Shown: positions 11,857-25,300, numbered from the stretch's first letter. The stretch is DNA of 64,000 nucleotides from Chloranthus sessilifolius (GCA_021018995.1 CM037585.1:129390791-129454790); one strand, 5' to 3'. Made by a program: numbers and translations. Notes: a model not told the origin generated them from the letters alone.

Positions 11857-14800
11857 GTAAGATTTTTCGCCTTTCATCTCCTCTCTTTTATTAAATGAAA
11901 AATAGATTACTATTTCGGCATCGCCATAAAATAGGGCTTGAGCCTGTAACACAACAGAAGGTTGACAATATTAGAGCCTCAAGCTTGCAGGTTCGAGCCC
12001 AACTTACCTACAGAAAAATAGACATTGCCGTAAAATATGGATTGTGGGTTCCGAAGGAATCCACATTTTATAAACCTACGTGTTTGGTTGAATATAAAAA
12101 AGTGGATTAGGAGGGTCCTATTGATGTTTATATCCTAAAATGTGGATCGAAAATACTCTTCTTCTTTTATGAATTAATCTTTCGTGGGTCTAAAGTAATG
12201 GTCAGGTGTCACCAGGTTGAACTTGATTTCGAGTTTAACCACATCTGCAGTCCTTGAATATGGGAGAATATTGACTTTCATAGTTTTCAATTTTTATAGG
12301 ATGAGGTGCGGTCAAGATCTCCTATTTCCAAGGGGTGCAGATCTAGTTGAAATCAAAATCCGGTTCAATCTAGTAGTTGAACCTGACCATTACCCGGGTC
12401 TAACCCTATCGAGTTAGGAGTTGTCTTCGGGATTTAAGGCCTGTTCGAATATCAAGGCTATGTTTGAGAGGGGCCAATGGCCATCAGCTCCCGGTCCCCA
12501 CCCCACTAGATCGCCGCTCTGGCAAAACTGCGTTACCGCGCTATCTTGCTTCCTATTAAGCTCCCCGCTGGATCCTCGACTATTTACAAACTAGCTCCCA
12601 GATCACGCCAATGCCTGAGAACGGTTGCCAAACACAGCCCAAGAATCCTGTAGAAGCTGTGCTTGCAAAAGCCAAATAGAAAGAAGCAGCTATTTGTTAC
12701 TTTTGCACTATTGACGTTTTAGCATGCAAATGTGGATTTTGCCATCCAAACAGCACTTTACGCTTCCGAATCAAAAGGAACTCATTACCTGCACACGAGA
12801 CACCAGATGGGCTTTGCACATACTCGGTACTTTGGAGAGTAGTGTATATAAAAGATTTTTTGATGCAAAATATTGGCACAAAATATGATTTCTATTTATG
12901 TGATTCAACATAGTCAGATGTAGATTAGATGATGGCCTTTGACTACATTGAATCATATAATAGAAATCGTACTTATTTTTTGCAATGAAAATATTTAGAT
13001 GAGGGCCTTGAAATAGGACAGTTTAGATGGTTCTTTCACATGATGCTAGTACCAAAAGTATCAATTTTTTCACATGATGCATGTCCGCAAAGTATCAAGT
13101 TTTATTAAAGGTACCTCTGCTTGTGCCTACATCATTACTGAAAGCACCTTTGTATGAAAATCATTGACTGATTGGACTCAGACGGCGGAGATTGGTTTCC
13201 ACTCCAATCTTTCACACAAGGGATCTTGAGACCATGATCTTACAATCAAACGAAAAGTTTTTTATTTCACGTAGCACAAATCCCCAAAAAAGGCCTTAAT
13301 ATCATAGTTAAGTATGAAGTGCGCCATGTAATTTTAGGGCCACTTTTTTGGGATTAATGCTATGTGGAATCAACAGTTGACTAATTGACGATACGCTTAT
13401 GATCTAAAGATCCTTAGCGTGAAAGATTGAAAGGAAATATGATCTTTATTGTCTGCTTTCAAGCAGTCAACTGATTTCAGTGAGTTTTAGATGTAGGCAT
13501 CCTCAATAATCCTACAGGCGTGAATGTAGGTACCCTTTTATTAATTACATAGAGACAAGAGGGGCCTCTTTCAAAGACAACGTAGATCTAAAATTAGGGA
13601 ATTGGATTAATTCGTCCAAAGAGCCATTATCAGCAGCAAGGATTAAAATTTCGGATTTCGTTTTGGTTTGAAGGGGACCGAAATCGAAAATTTGGCCGAT
13701 AATATCAATCCCATACAAAATTTTGACCAAAATTTCGGTCCAAATTATCATTTTGGTGAGGACCGAAACCAATAATTTAGACAGAAATTTTGGTCATTTC
13801 GGCCGAAATTTTGATCCTTGGTCAGCACACACAAAGTTGGCACTTGAAACCTCAAGGGGTTAGGTGAGCTGGTCAGGTACCTGCTTCCAAAAGCAGGAGA
13901 CCTCGAATCCCCTCCCCTCTTGAGGCCATCCTAGGGATTTATATCCTGTGCTGATCAGACATATGCTGAATTTGGGGTGCGCATGTGCCCCTAGGATTAG
14001 GTGGGTGCTCTAAGGCCTGAATACCTAAGTTATCAAAAAAAAAAAAACAAAGTTGGCCCTTCAATATAATTTAAAATGAAGACTTGGTATTTTAGGGACC
14101 TAATCCAAATGAAAACATCATCTAACCTGTTTGATTTGAAGGACATGATCTAAAAATCTTTGGTGCAAAAGAACGACATGAAACACGAACTCTGTCATAC
14201 AGTGCAATCAACTACTTAATCACTGAATCATGTGGTAGCATTTGACTGATTTGAATTATATGTTAGGCTGCGTATGGCATTGCTCTTTGGTAGCCCCTAC
14301 CATAACAGAGCTCACTTGTTTTAGCAGGTTATCATCCTCTTTGTTAACATCATGCTACCTGCTTTAGTAGGTACTCCTTCTCCTTGATAACTCCTTGCAT
14401 AACAAGATTTTATGCATGATTTATCTATTTAGCAGTTTTACCCTCTTCTCTACTCACTCCTTGTTAGAGCTGATTCTATTTGCTTTGATAGGGAGCTAGT
14501 AGAGAGGAGGATAGAATAAAATCTAGTTATCAAGGAGAAGGGGTACAGCAAAGTAGCGGATGTTAATAAAGAGGATGGTAACTCGCTAAAGAGTGTGAGC
14601 TCATATGATGTGGGGCTACCAAAGAGCAATGCCATACGCAGCCTTAGAGACCATGTTATCGTGCTAATCTTTTGCACCAAAGATCCTCTATAAAGCTAAA
14701 TTGATTCCTAAAGGGGAGCCTTTTTATTAATAACCTACAACAAGGATCAAAATTTCGATCAAATTTTTGTAGGGGATTGATATTATCGGCCGAAATTTAA

Positions 14801-17800
14801 ATTTTCGGTTTCGGTCCCCTTCGAAACCGAAACGAAACCCAAAGTTTTAATCCTTGACCTACAGGAAAGCCTCCCAGGGCTGTCAACGGGCTGAATTGGG
14901 TCTGGCCAAAATTTTGGCTGCCCAATGGAAAGGTAGCATATTGTCGACCTGACCCGACTGGTCAAGGGTATATGGCCGAACTGACCCGACCGGATAAAAC
15001 TCCCTATTTTTTCTATGATAACATATAATATATATTAGGTCAGGTGGACCCGACACGAAAGTTAGGTTGGATGCCTCATACCTGACCCGTCCCGATTGAT
15101 TACTTTTTATGTGCCTAACCTAGTAAAAATTTGGGTCGGGTGGTCAGATGTCAGGCCGCCCAGACCCATTAACGACCGTAAAGCCTCCATATCAACTTGA
15201 ATACATAGGCACTCAAAAGACGGACAACCTCCTTTAGCCAATCCTCATCCAAGTTGAAATCAAAGAGAAAACTCCCATTTTGCAAAGCGATGATATCGAC
15301 CATTCAACAACCCCTTTCATGTTGTAACATTATTTTCATTTTTTCTAGAAGCCATCTCACTTAATTAACAAATGTAGACAAAGTACTCTTTGATTTATTT
15401 CACCATGAAGACAAGTTCTTAGAATATTTATTATCATATTATTCTATCCAAGTAAACTCTTTCTTTTTTTCTTTTTTTTTTTTTTTTTTTTTAATGATAA
15501 CGGTCATACGATCGAGACACTCTCGACAGTAAAAAAAAAGTGCACACATATAGATTTGATAGTTACGGAGCAACACTAACGAGAGATAAAAATAGTACTA
15601 ACAAGAGTAGTGATGACAAACCACACAAATCAAACTCACACCTTATAAAGACGAGAGAGAAACAAGTATGAAGACTTAATCCCACGACCTTCATCTCCAC
15701 AATGGTGGTTGCATGCTAACTGGGCTAACAACTCTTAAGTTCAAGCAAACTCTTTTTCTATAAGCTTCCAACACAATTTGATCATATGAGCCTTATGGAT
15801 ATCCTTGAGTATAAAGATTCCAATTCCACAAAATAGTATGTTGCTAGGATATCCGAGAGATAGAATGAGTGTTGGGTCTCTTAATAAACTTCCAAGACAA
15901 GGTCTTTCGGAATTTAGAATATTAGGCTTTAAGAAAAAAAGGATTATTTGTAAAAAAATTAGCATATTATGCTCCTTTAGAATTAGAAAAAAGGGATGGC
16001 CACAATCATTTCGGCTCCTAATAAGAAACTCTGCAAATGTGTGAGACACATTTATAATTAGAATTGCGGAATCACCCTTCTTCCCCATTAAATATTTTCC
16101 TTAATATAATTCTCACGGTAAAAAAAACAAGAACTACCAAATCAACCTTTGAAACTAAAAGGTTCTCGTCAAACATTTTTCCTTTGAAATTCTTTTAAGA
16201 AAATGTGGAAAAGTGCGGTTTTAATAATTGATCTCAAACTACTTGGTTGAGGGAATTAAGAACCCTGTTATTTCTAACTCTTTATAAATAAATGAAAAAG
16301 AATATAGTCACTACCTTGAATTTTTTTCTAAAATAATTTCAATCCTATCTAATTAACTTTAAATTGATTGTGTTGCGTTTATAGATCAATTGGAAAGTGC
16401 ACAATTATCCTAACTTATCTAAGGTCCTGTTTGATAGCAATGAAACTCCAAAAAGGAAATGAAATCAATTTCTTAGTTGATTTCCTAGGAAATAATTTCC
16501 TCTAGAAATAAATTTTTCATTATTTGATTAGTATGTTTGAGAAATGAATTTCATTCGAAATTGATTTCTCTTGTTTGATTAGTATCTTTGAAAATGAAAT
16601 TTTAAATTTTGATCATTTATTATTAAAGTCAAATATTAATCTATAATTTTTTTAATGATGTTCTATTATGTTACAAATTAATACCATCATAATCATTATT
16701 TATTACAAAGTTATATAAGTTAGAGTTTGAAAAGTCAAACTCAAATAAAAAGTCAAATTTTGACCAAACTTAAAATTTTGATAAAAAAAAAAATGTAAAG
16801 CTAAATAAAAAAGTTGTAAATTCTAATATCTACTGTAAGTTTATACGTTGAAATGAAATTAAATTTTTATAAAAGTCAAACCCTGACTAAAATTTTAACT
16901 TTGACCAAAAGAAAAGTTTGCAATGTACCAGCAAGTTATAAAAGTCCAATTATAAATTAATATAACAATATTCATATATATCTTTAGATTACACTAGTCA
17001 AAATTTGATCAAATAATCACTTTTAATAAAAGTCAAACTTTGACTAAACGTAAAACTTTGATTAATAAAATTTTTTAAGACTAAAGTACAAAGTTATATA
17101 GTAAATACTAGTATGTATTATATATTGAAACAAAATTAAAATTTTAAACTTGAAAGAAAATTTAATTTTTTTTAAAAGTCAAACTTTGACTAATTTTTTT
17201 AACTTTGACCAATAAAAAATTCGACAATCTACCGCCAACCTGCAAATTAACATAAAGTATTTATATCCATCGCTAGGTTACACTAGTAAAAACTTTGACT
17301 AAATATCAACTTTTAAAAAAGTCAAAATTTGATCAAATATAAAAAAAAGTAAAATAAAATTTGATAATGTACTAGAAAGTAATAAATTAAAAAAATGATA
17401 ATCTCATTGGGGATACAGAAGTTCAAAAAAATCAAATTGTGTTTAAAAGTCAAAGTTTGACCAAATATTAAACTTTGACTGATTAAAATTTATATCACCA
17501 AAATATAAATAACAATAGTAATAATCACTATCTACTGTTAAGATACACTTCTCAACTTTTGACTAAAGTCGATATTTGAATAAAAGTGAAACTTTGATCA
17601 ATAAAAATGAGGCAATGTATTTTCAAATTATAAATGAAAATAATGATAGATATTTTTAATTATGATATTTCACTAATAAAAATTTATAACATTTTATGAA
17701 AAATCAAACTTTGACCAAAAGTCAAACTTTGACAAAAAAAAATTTGTACCGATACGATATAAATTTATGTAGTAGTAGACTCTATCTATAAGGAGGTTTC

Positions 17801-20234
17801 AAGTTTGACAAAAAATAAAATTTGTGTAAAAGTCAAAGTTTGACTAATGGTCAAACTATTGACTAATATAATTGAGAATCTAGTATCAAATTATACATCA
17901 ATACGGTAGTATCCTTTTTTTGTTATCAAATTATTAGACTCTAAGTTTAATAAAAAATAAATTTTAATTAAAAGTCAAAGTTTGATCTTAAGTCAACCTT
18001 TGGCTCTTAAAATTTTGATAATATATTACTAACTTACAACTTATTATCATGTTTTAGTAGTCAAAGTTTCATCAAAAGTCAAAACTTTATATAGCTTATA
18101 AATCTAATTAAAGTTTGATTAAAATTTAAACTTTGACCAAAGTCAAATATTAGCTGAAAAGAGTATGATCTAAATAATGTAGTGGTCATAGTGATCGTAC
18201 TGGTATGATGGTCGTAGAAATTGAAATTACTTTTTAATAGTCATTTTTTTTTTTACTTTTAGATTTTTTACAAGTAACTTTAGATTTTCAATAACAAAAC
18301 ATTATTATTTTGTTAGTAGGAAACTCAATTTCAACCACTTGAAGGGTTGAAATGATTTCCTCCTAAAATAATTTGGTGTATGAAAATTTAATTTCCATGC
18401 GGGACGACTTAATTTCATTTTTATCTCCTTAAATAGCTATCAAACAACAATAATTGAAAACTAAATTTCATTTCCATGTTATCAAACAAGGCCTAAAAGA
18501 ACAAAAACTTTTGATTTTATTCAATAGCTATACTTAAAATAAAAATACTTTAAAATTATTAATTTTTCAAAGTAAATAATGTACTTGTTATTGAATTTAT
18601 CTATTTAATTGTTGATTATTGCTTGCTAGTTAGTAATACTTTACTCTTTCAACAAATAATTTTATATGATGATTGATACTTAATGTGTTTATAATTATGT
18701 TACTATTAATATTCTTATATAATCATCTACTATATATCTTCTATTATCTACCATTAATAAGTGGTCCCTTATTAATCCAGCCCGTTGACAGCCTAGGACG
18801 CTTCCCTGTAGGTTATTAAAAAAAAGGCTTCCCTTTAGGAATCAATTTAGCTTTACAGAGGATCTTTGGTGCAAAAGATTAGCACAATAACATGGTCTCT
18901 AACATATGATTCAAATCAGTCAAATGCTACCATTTGATTCAGACTATTCAGTAGTTGATTGCACTAAATCATATGACACAGTTTGTGTTCTATGTCATTC
19001 TTCTACATCAAAGATTTTTAGATCATATCTTTCAAATCAAACAAGTTAGATGGTGTTTTCACTTGGATCAGGTCCCCAAAATACCAAGTCTTCATTTTAA
19101 ATTATATTCAAGGGACAACTTTGTGTGTGCTGATAATTGCTCTTTGGACGAATTAATCAATTCCCTAATTTTAGATCTAGGTTGTCTTTGAGAGAAGCCC
19201 TCTTGTCTCTATGTAATTAATAAAAGGGTACCTCCGTTCGCACCTACAAGAATATTGAGGGTTGCTTACATTTGAAACTCACTAAAATTTGTTGATTGCT
19301 TGGAATCATACAATGAAAATCATATTTCCCTCCAATCTTTCACACTATGAATCTTGAGACCATAAGCATACCGTCAATTGGTCAGCTATTGATTCCACAT
19401 AGCACTGATCCAATAAAAGTGGTCCTAAAATTACATGGCACACATCACGCTTAACTATGATATTAGGGTCTTTTTTGGGGATTTGTGTCATGTGAAATAA
19501 AAAACTTTTCGTCTGATCGTAAGATCATGGTCTCAAGATCCCTTATGTGGAAGATTGGAGTGGAAACCAATCTCCGTCATTTGAGTCAAATCAGTCAATG
19601 ATTTTCATACATAGGTGCTTTCAGTAATGATGTAGGCGCAAGCGGAGGTACCCTTAATAAAACTTGATCCTTTGTGGGCACGCATCATGTGAAAAAATTG
19701 ATATTTTTGGGACTAGCATCATGTGAAAGCACCATCTAAACTGTCCTATTTCAAAGCCCTCATCTAAATATCTTCATTGCGAAAAATAAGCACGACTTCT
19801 ATCATATGATTCAATGCAGTCAAAGGCCATCATCTATTCTACATTTGACTATGTTGAATCCTATAAAAAGAAATCATGTTTTGTGCCAATATTTTGCATC
19901 AAAAATCTTTTATATGCACTACTCTCCAAAGTACTGAGTATGTGCAAAGCCCATCTCGTATCTCGTGTGTAAGTACTGAGATCCTTTTAAAAGTTAAAGC
20001 ACGCTAGGTTACTTGGTACTATAGTCACAAAATCAGGATTTGGTAATAATTCAACAAAGTTAAAATCCGACAAAGTTCCGGAAGTTCGTGAACAATTCGA
20101 AAAAATAAAAATTATAAAAATATAATTGTATATATATAATATAATATAATTTTATGATTTAGATATATATTAAAAAAATTTTAATATACGTTTTTGAGTG
20201 AAATGATAAATTACTAAGGCCCATCGTCCGTTTT

Positions 20235-20269
<35 letters not shown>

Positions 20270-22356
20270 AAAATAATAAATTTATAAAGTCCACATGTCT
20301 ATGTTTGAGTGAGTTAACTTTAAGAGAGGCGAGAGTATAACTTTTACTTTTTTAACTTGTTAACTTTTAAAGAGAGGGTTTTTAATTTTTTGGGCTCGTT
20401 TAGGTGTTTCCTGGCTTTTTTCAGAAAAGCTCTGAATCCTGATAACTCAGAATTTTGCTGATTCTTAGTAGACTCCGATTCCTGTCTTTTCTCAAAATTG
20501 TTCTTAAGTTGCCTTAATTCCTAGCTTTTTTCAGAAAAATTAATTTCTCAATCGTTCTTAAGTTTTTCTCCGAAAAGCTCAGAATTGGATGAATATGTGA
20601 TTGTGCTACCATCATACGACTGTTAATCATCAGACTACTTGTAGTACTCGGATTTGGCTAAAAAATTTCAGGCGATCAACCCATTGAGGTTGAACTTATG
20701 TGCCGGATTTATTTTTGAATATAATTTTTCGGGACATACTTATAACACAAAAAACTACCGTCATACGAATGTTAGAAGCGCTCCTCCTCCATTCCGGTAG
20801 TAAATTGGGCCTCCGCTAAAATCAATGATTAGGTTGGCTAGGTCCATCTAGTATTACTATCGGTATCAGTATGGCCAGATGCCGATATGTGTCGGTATCA
20901 ACTGATACTTTTAAGTATTCGTTTGACTAATAATTATGTCGATTGACTATCTTTCAGCTAGGGATGCAGGTTCGGTGTACCAAACTAAATTGAACCAGAT
21001 TTTTCCGATGTTCGGTTCGGTACACCCCAAACAGAAACCGAACCGAAACCCATTCGGTTCAGTTTTTTTTTTTTGAACCCGAAGCAGAAATCGATCCAAT
21101 TCGGTCGGTTCAGTTTAGGTAAAAAACCTATGTTTAGGAATTTTTTTTTTCGATATTCGATATTTTTTTTATTTTCTCCCGATCTTTTTCGGTTTACTCA
21201 CCCTACTCTCTTTGTTTTCAGTTTCAAGCCATCCAAACCAAAACCGAACCAAATTGGGGTTCAGTTAGGTTTGTGTCAAGTTTCGGTGCGGTTCAGTTCC
21301 CTCGATTTTCGATTTGGTGTTCGGTTCAAGACTTGCATCCCTACTTCCAGCACACGAATGCAATTATAAGTTCGTTAAGTTCTAAGACTGTATCTTAAAC
21401 ATTTGTTTAAGATACCACCAGATTCAACCCTTTCTCATTGGATAGCCCCGCCCATAAGCTTAGTGTTTTATCACAAACATCTTATGTGCAGATGTGGAAA
21501 CCTTTAGTTTCATAATAATTGATTCATTTTCATTTGAAAACTAGCAAATATTGCGAAAAAACATAGTGACCAAAGGATCCAACAATTAAAAATTAAAATT
21601 AAAAAAGTAACTATGTCATAATTAACATTGAACCCAATTTTGATCCAAGACAAAGCATGAGAAAAACTTATGCTTATGAGTAGGATTTTGGGTTTGTAAT
21701 TCTTTACAATGATCACATGGGATTCTCTATAATTTGCAAAAATATTTATTGACAAAGCATAAATTGATTTTGGGCTTGTAATTATTCAAAAATAATTTCA
21801 TGGGCTTCTCTATAATTTCAAGAGAAATTGTTAATAAGCTTTATTTTTCAAATTCCAACAGTTAATCGAACTAAGAATCTCTTCTTAACTACTAATGTAA
21901 GAACCCAGTTCATGAAATGAACAAGAGATACTTAAGAACCATTATAACCAACAAAATAATCAAGAGACAGCTATCGATAAAAGTAGAGAGAGAGAAAGAG
22001 AACCTTTTCGATTTGCAGAGATTTCTTTGTAGCCGTTATAACGGTACAAAGTACTAAAAGTTCCAATCCAGTGTATAGCTTGAGAGAAGTATACACAACA
22101 TACCTCACTTCCTGAGCTTTCCTGAGCAAATAGCTTAGAAAAAGAAACGTCAACTTCAACAGAAAACGGCCTCAAAACTCAGAAAGGTAGCCAAACTCCC
22201 GAACAACAGAAAGAGCTTTTCTGAGTTTTTTTTTACACTTTCTGAGTTCTAAAGTCTGAATCCGAGTGACTCTCCACTCTCGAACGGGGCCTTAGTGATT
22301 TGACCTGGAGAGAGGAGAGAGAGTATAACTTTTACTTTTTTAACTTTGTAACTTTT

Positions 22357-22396
<40 letters not shown>

Positions 22397-25300
22397 TTTT
22401 AACTTACTTTTTATTAAAGATGCTGGGCCTGTGTGCAGAGGAAGCCATCTTGGGCGTACTTCACGTTTTCGCCGAATTATTCGCGAACTTACTTCGGTGA
22501 TTTCAGCAATTTTTTTAAAAATCGCGAATTGTTCGTGCTTTATTCGTTTTTCACAAAAATCGTGAATTATTCGCGAATTATTCAATAATTCGGCGACTTT
22601 TGTGACTATGGGTCAACATAGATGGTTCTAGTGGATTATTCATTGATATGGATTATGACCCTATCATTCATTGATGAAGATTTTGACCCCAATTTACAAA
22701 TGAGAAGGTTTAACTTTGATACCTTTCCATTTCATTTGCAACCATCGCAGTTAGGATGACCCACCAAAGGGTTGTCACAATGGTCTGGTGGCTTCAGTTT
22801 GCTCCCCAAGGTCACAGGTTCGAAACAACTCTCCTTTTGTTAACGGGGTGTAGGGGGCGTGCGTAAACTGTGAAATAAATGTGGCACGGGTGGGGCTCTA
22901 CAGCCCGTAAGGATTAGTCAAGCGCAAACTGAGGAACCCTGCATCATCAAAAAAAAAAAATCGCAATTAGAATTATTGGCAAACATTCAATGATTTGTAT
23001 TCAAAGTCTGGAAATGAAGCAGATCAAAACTGAATTATAAATCACACCAATTAATGGAAGTGACTAAATACTTTATTTCTCTCTTATGTTTGCGATGTTT
23101 TTTCTTGAAGGGTGGCATGATCATTGGTCCGACTTTCCTTGGCACGAACAAGACATTTACAGAAAATGTGATCCCCGCAGATAGCCTTTACGTGTTGAAG
23201 CACATGCAGGTACTTGGTATGGTGTACTTTATGTTCATTATCGGAGTGAAAATAGACACAGGTTTGGTATTCAAAATGAGAAGAAAGGAAGTGATTATAT
23301 CGCTTGGTGGGATTATACTTCCAGTAATCGTAGTCCTGTTCATCAGCTCCTGTGTGCGAGGGTTTTTTCCGGAAACCACCAATTACAGGGACATGATTTT
23401 CGCCTTATCTATCTGTGTGTCTCTAACAAACTTTCCGGTTCTCCACCCCATCCTATCCGAGATCAACCTTCTAAACTCTGATCTTGGCAGACTCTCTATG
23501 TCTTTGTCAATGATAAACGATGTGGTCACATGGATTGCTATTGTATTGTCTTCTTTCTTTTTCCATATAGGAGAGGGTCATATGGCAGTGTTCAACCTTA
23601 TTTCTGTTATCATGATGTCCATCTTCATCCTTTTCGTCTTTCGGCCAGCAATGCTGTGGATCATAAGAAAAACCCCCGACGGAAGACCAGTGGAGCAGAA
23701 GTATATTGTAGCAATCATATTGGGGGTAATGGTTATATCATCCATTAGCGAACTGATAGGTGAAACTACAATTATAGGCCCTTTGTTTATGGGGCTAGCT
23801 ATACCAGATGGTCCACCTCTAGGGTCCACTATTGTGCAGAAGACGGAGACTATAACCCGAGATTTGTTGATGCCTACCTTCTATGCAATGGTTGGTGTGG
23901 TCACCTCTGCCTCGGAGGTGGGAAATTTTTTGAGCTGGGTGACATTACATTTTATCATTATTGCGGGATACATTGGAAAATTTGTGGGGACTGTAGTGCC
24001 TTGCCTCATGTTCAAGATGCCTTTCGAAAAAGCAGTCGCCGTTGGAATCATCATGAACTTCAAAGGTCAATTCGAGCTGATGCACTTGTTCAATATGAAG
24101 CGCCTAAAGGTACAAACTAGCCAACCTTTGAATGAGTGAGTGAGAGAGAGAGAGAGAGAGCACACCATCATGGTTGTCCCTGTTTGCTGCAATGCCAGAT
24201 ACTGAAAATGCATTAAAAAGGTCTTGTAGTTTTCTCCAAGCGATCAAAGTCATAGCTTATATATTTAACGGATATGAGCCAAAAAATACTCTTTTTGGGA
24301 GATTTGAACTAACGTTACTTGATTCACTGGTTAGCTAGATATGAATTCGGGTTCATAATTCGCGATTTGCTGTGTCAAAGCAAGCCTGATTCACTAGGGG
24401 TAGGATGAGCGTTAAACAAAAAATAAGAAATATTTAAACAAAAAATTAGAAATATTTTGACAAATTTTACTTTATAATATATTATAAAAGATTAAGCAGA
24501 ATCATGCATAAGCTGCGAGCTTAGAACGAATCATATAAGCTGCGAGCTTAGAACGAATCATATCTTAGAACGCTGGTATCACATATGAGAACGCTTGTAT
24601 AAGGACTGGGTTCGAGTCTCTTTAAGGACGTTTTTGCTTACAGCCCGGTTTGTTCGAACTGGTTCGTGATTCGGTGGGTTGCCTAGCCAATTAGGTAACC
24701 TTGATTTTAACTACTTGTTTATATGTTTTTTTCAATCGTTGATATTAAAGTTCATAAATCGGATGGTTCATATACTCTTATCGGAATGATTCTTTGGCTG
24801 AGATATGAACCAATGATCAAATGGCACTTGGCCTACTTAGATCACATATGTCACATATGTACACTGTGACATAAGGGTAGGTGGTCATGCTCTTTTCTTT
24901 ACACCTTTAAATGTGTAACTAAGATCATTTAAATGTTAGTCATGCCCCATTATTCCAATTTAAAAAGAAAAGAAATCCCCTAAATGTGTAACTAAGATCA
25001 TTTAAATGTTATTCATGCCCCATTATTCCAATTTAAAAAGAAAAGAAATCCCCTTGTAAGAGTAAGATAGTTCATTGTTACTAAATTAGGGGCTTTTCGC
25101 AAGGAGAAGAACCCACAAATCATCTTCTCATTCAGAAAGCCTTTTTCTATGATTCTTAAGGATGTTCGAGATTTGGCTTTAAATTGGATCAAGATTGGAT
25201 GTCATTCAACACGTGATGAAGATGTAGACTTTATTCATGAATGGGTTGGCCTGTGCATGTAATCATTTTCCTCTCGTGTATGTTGTACTTTCTTGTAGAT

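Larger units (their letters stand above)
12772..14898 (+). repeat. left arm of a long inverted repeat (arm ~1.2 kb before insertions)
   Basis: It aligns as the reverse complement of 18774-19992 along its whole length, from 'aaaaggaactcattacc' and 'gggctttgcacatactc' at the outer side to 'ctgtcaacgggctg' at the inner side. The 2127 bp left arm is longer than the 1219 bp right arm only because four later insertions interrupt it (13637-13820, 13842-14046, 14266-14643, 14741-14856). Identity looks high but is not perfect. It could be the terminal repeats of a large DNA transposon or a local inverted duplication. Confidence 0.85.
20025..22612. mobile_element. possible composite DNA element, ends TATAGTCACAAAA
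   Basis: The left 'tatagtcacaaaa' with a nearby 'aataattcaac' is inverted relative to the right 'ttttgtgacta' with 'ttcaataattcggcg'. The right end also contains repeated GCGAATTATTCGCGAA palindromes. No target-site duplication is visible. Inside are the hAT MITE at 20959, (GA)n tracts, and two copies of an ~80 bp segment ('gagagtataacttttact') at ~20328 and ~22318 that bracket a possible further insertion with weakly inverted GGGCTCGTTT/GGCCCCGTTC ends. Confidence 0.35.
11857..23110 (+). other. CHX gene A intron 1, 11.25 kb
   Basis: Bounded by gtaaga and ttgaag. The corresponding intron of gene B is 267 bp. Short pieces at both ends look ancestral: ~22613-22740 ('cccaatttacaaatgagaag') resembles gene B's intron at ~57930-58015 ('ccccagcttacagatgagat'). 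Most of the intervening DNA can be assigned to insertions listed separately: two SINEs in plus orientation and one minus, one further short SINE, at least six hAT- or Tourist-like MITEs, a 2.06 kb Harbinger element and a long inverted repeat. Confidence 0.8.

Noticed and set aside
11455..11952. 165-codon minus-strand open frame
   Set aside because: It is the antisense shadow of CHX exon 1 and the flanking poly(A) tract.
13842..13910. Possible tRNA gene
   Set aside because: A- and B-box-like motifs are present, but the unit continues into a SINE body with poly(A) and target-site duplication; no cloverleaf with a clear anticodon arm.
20391..22293. Separate Harbinger-type element with GGGCTCGTTT/GGCCCCGTTC ends
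   Set aside because: The inverted match is short and imperfect and no TTA or TAA duplication was seen; mentioned only inside the composite entry.
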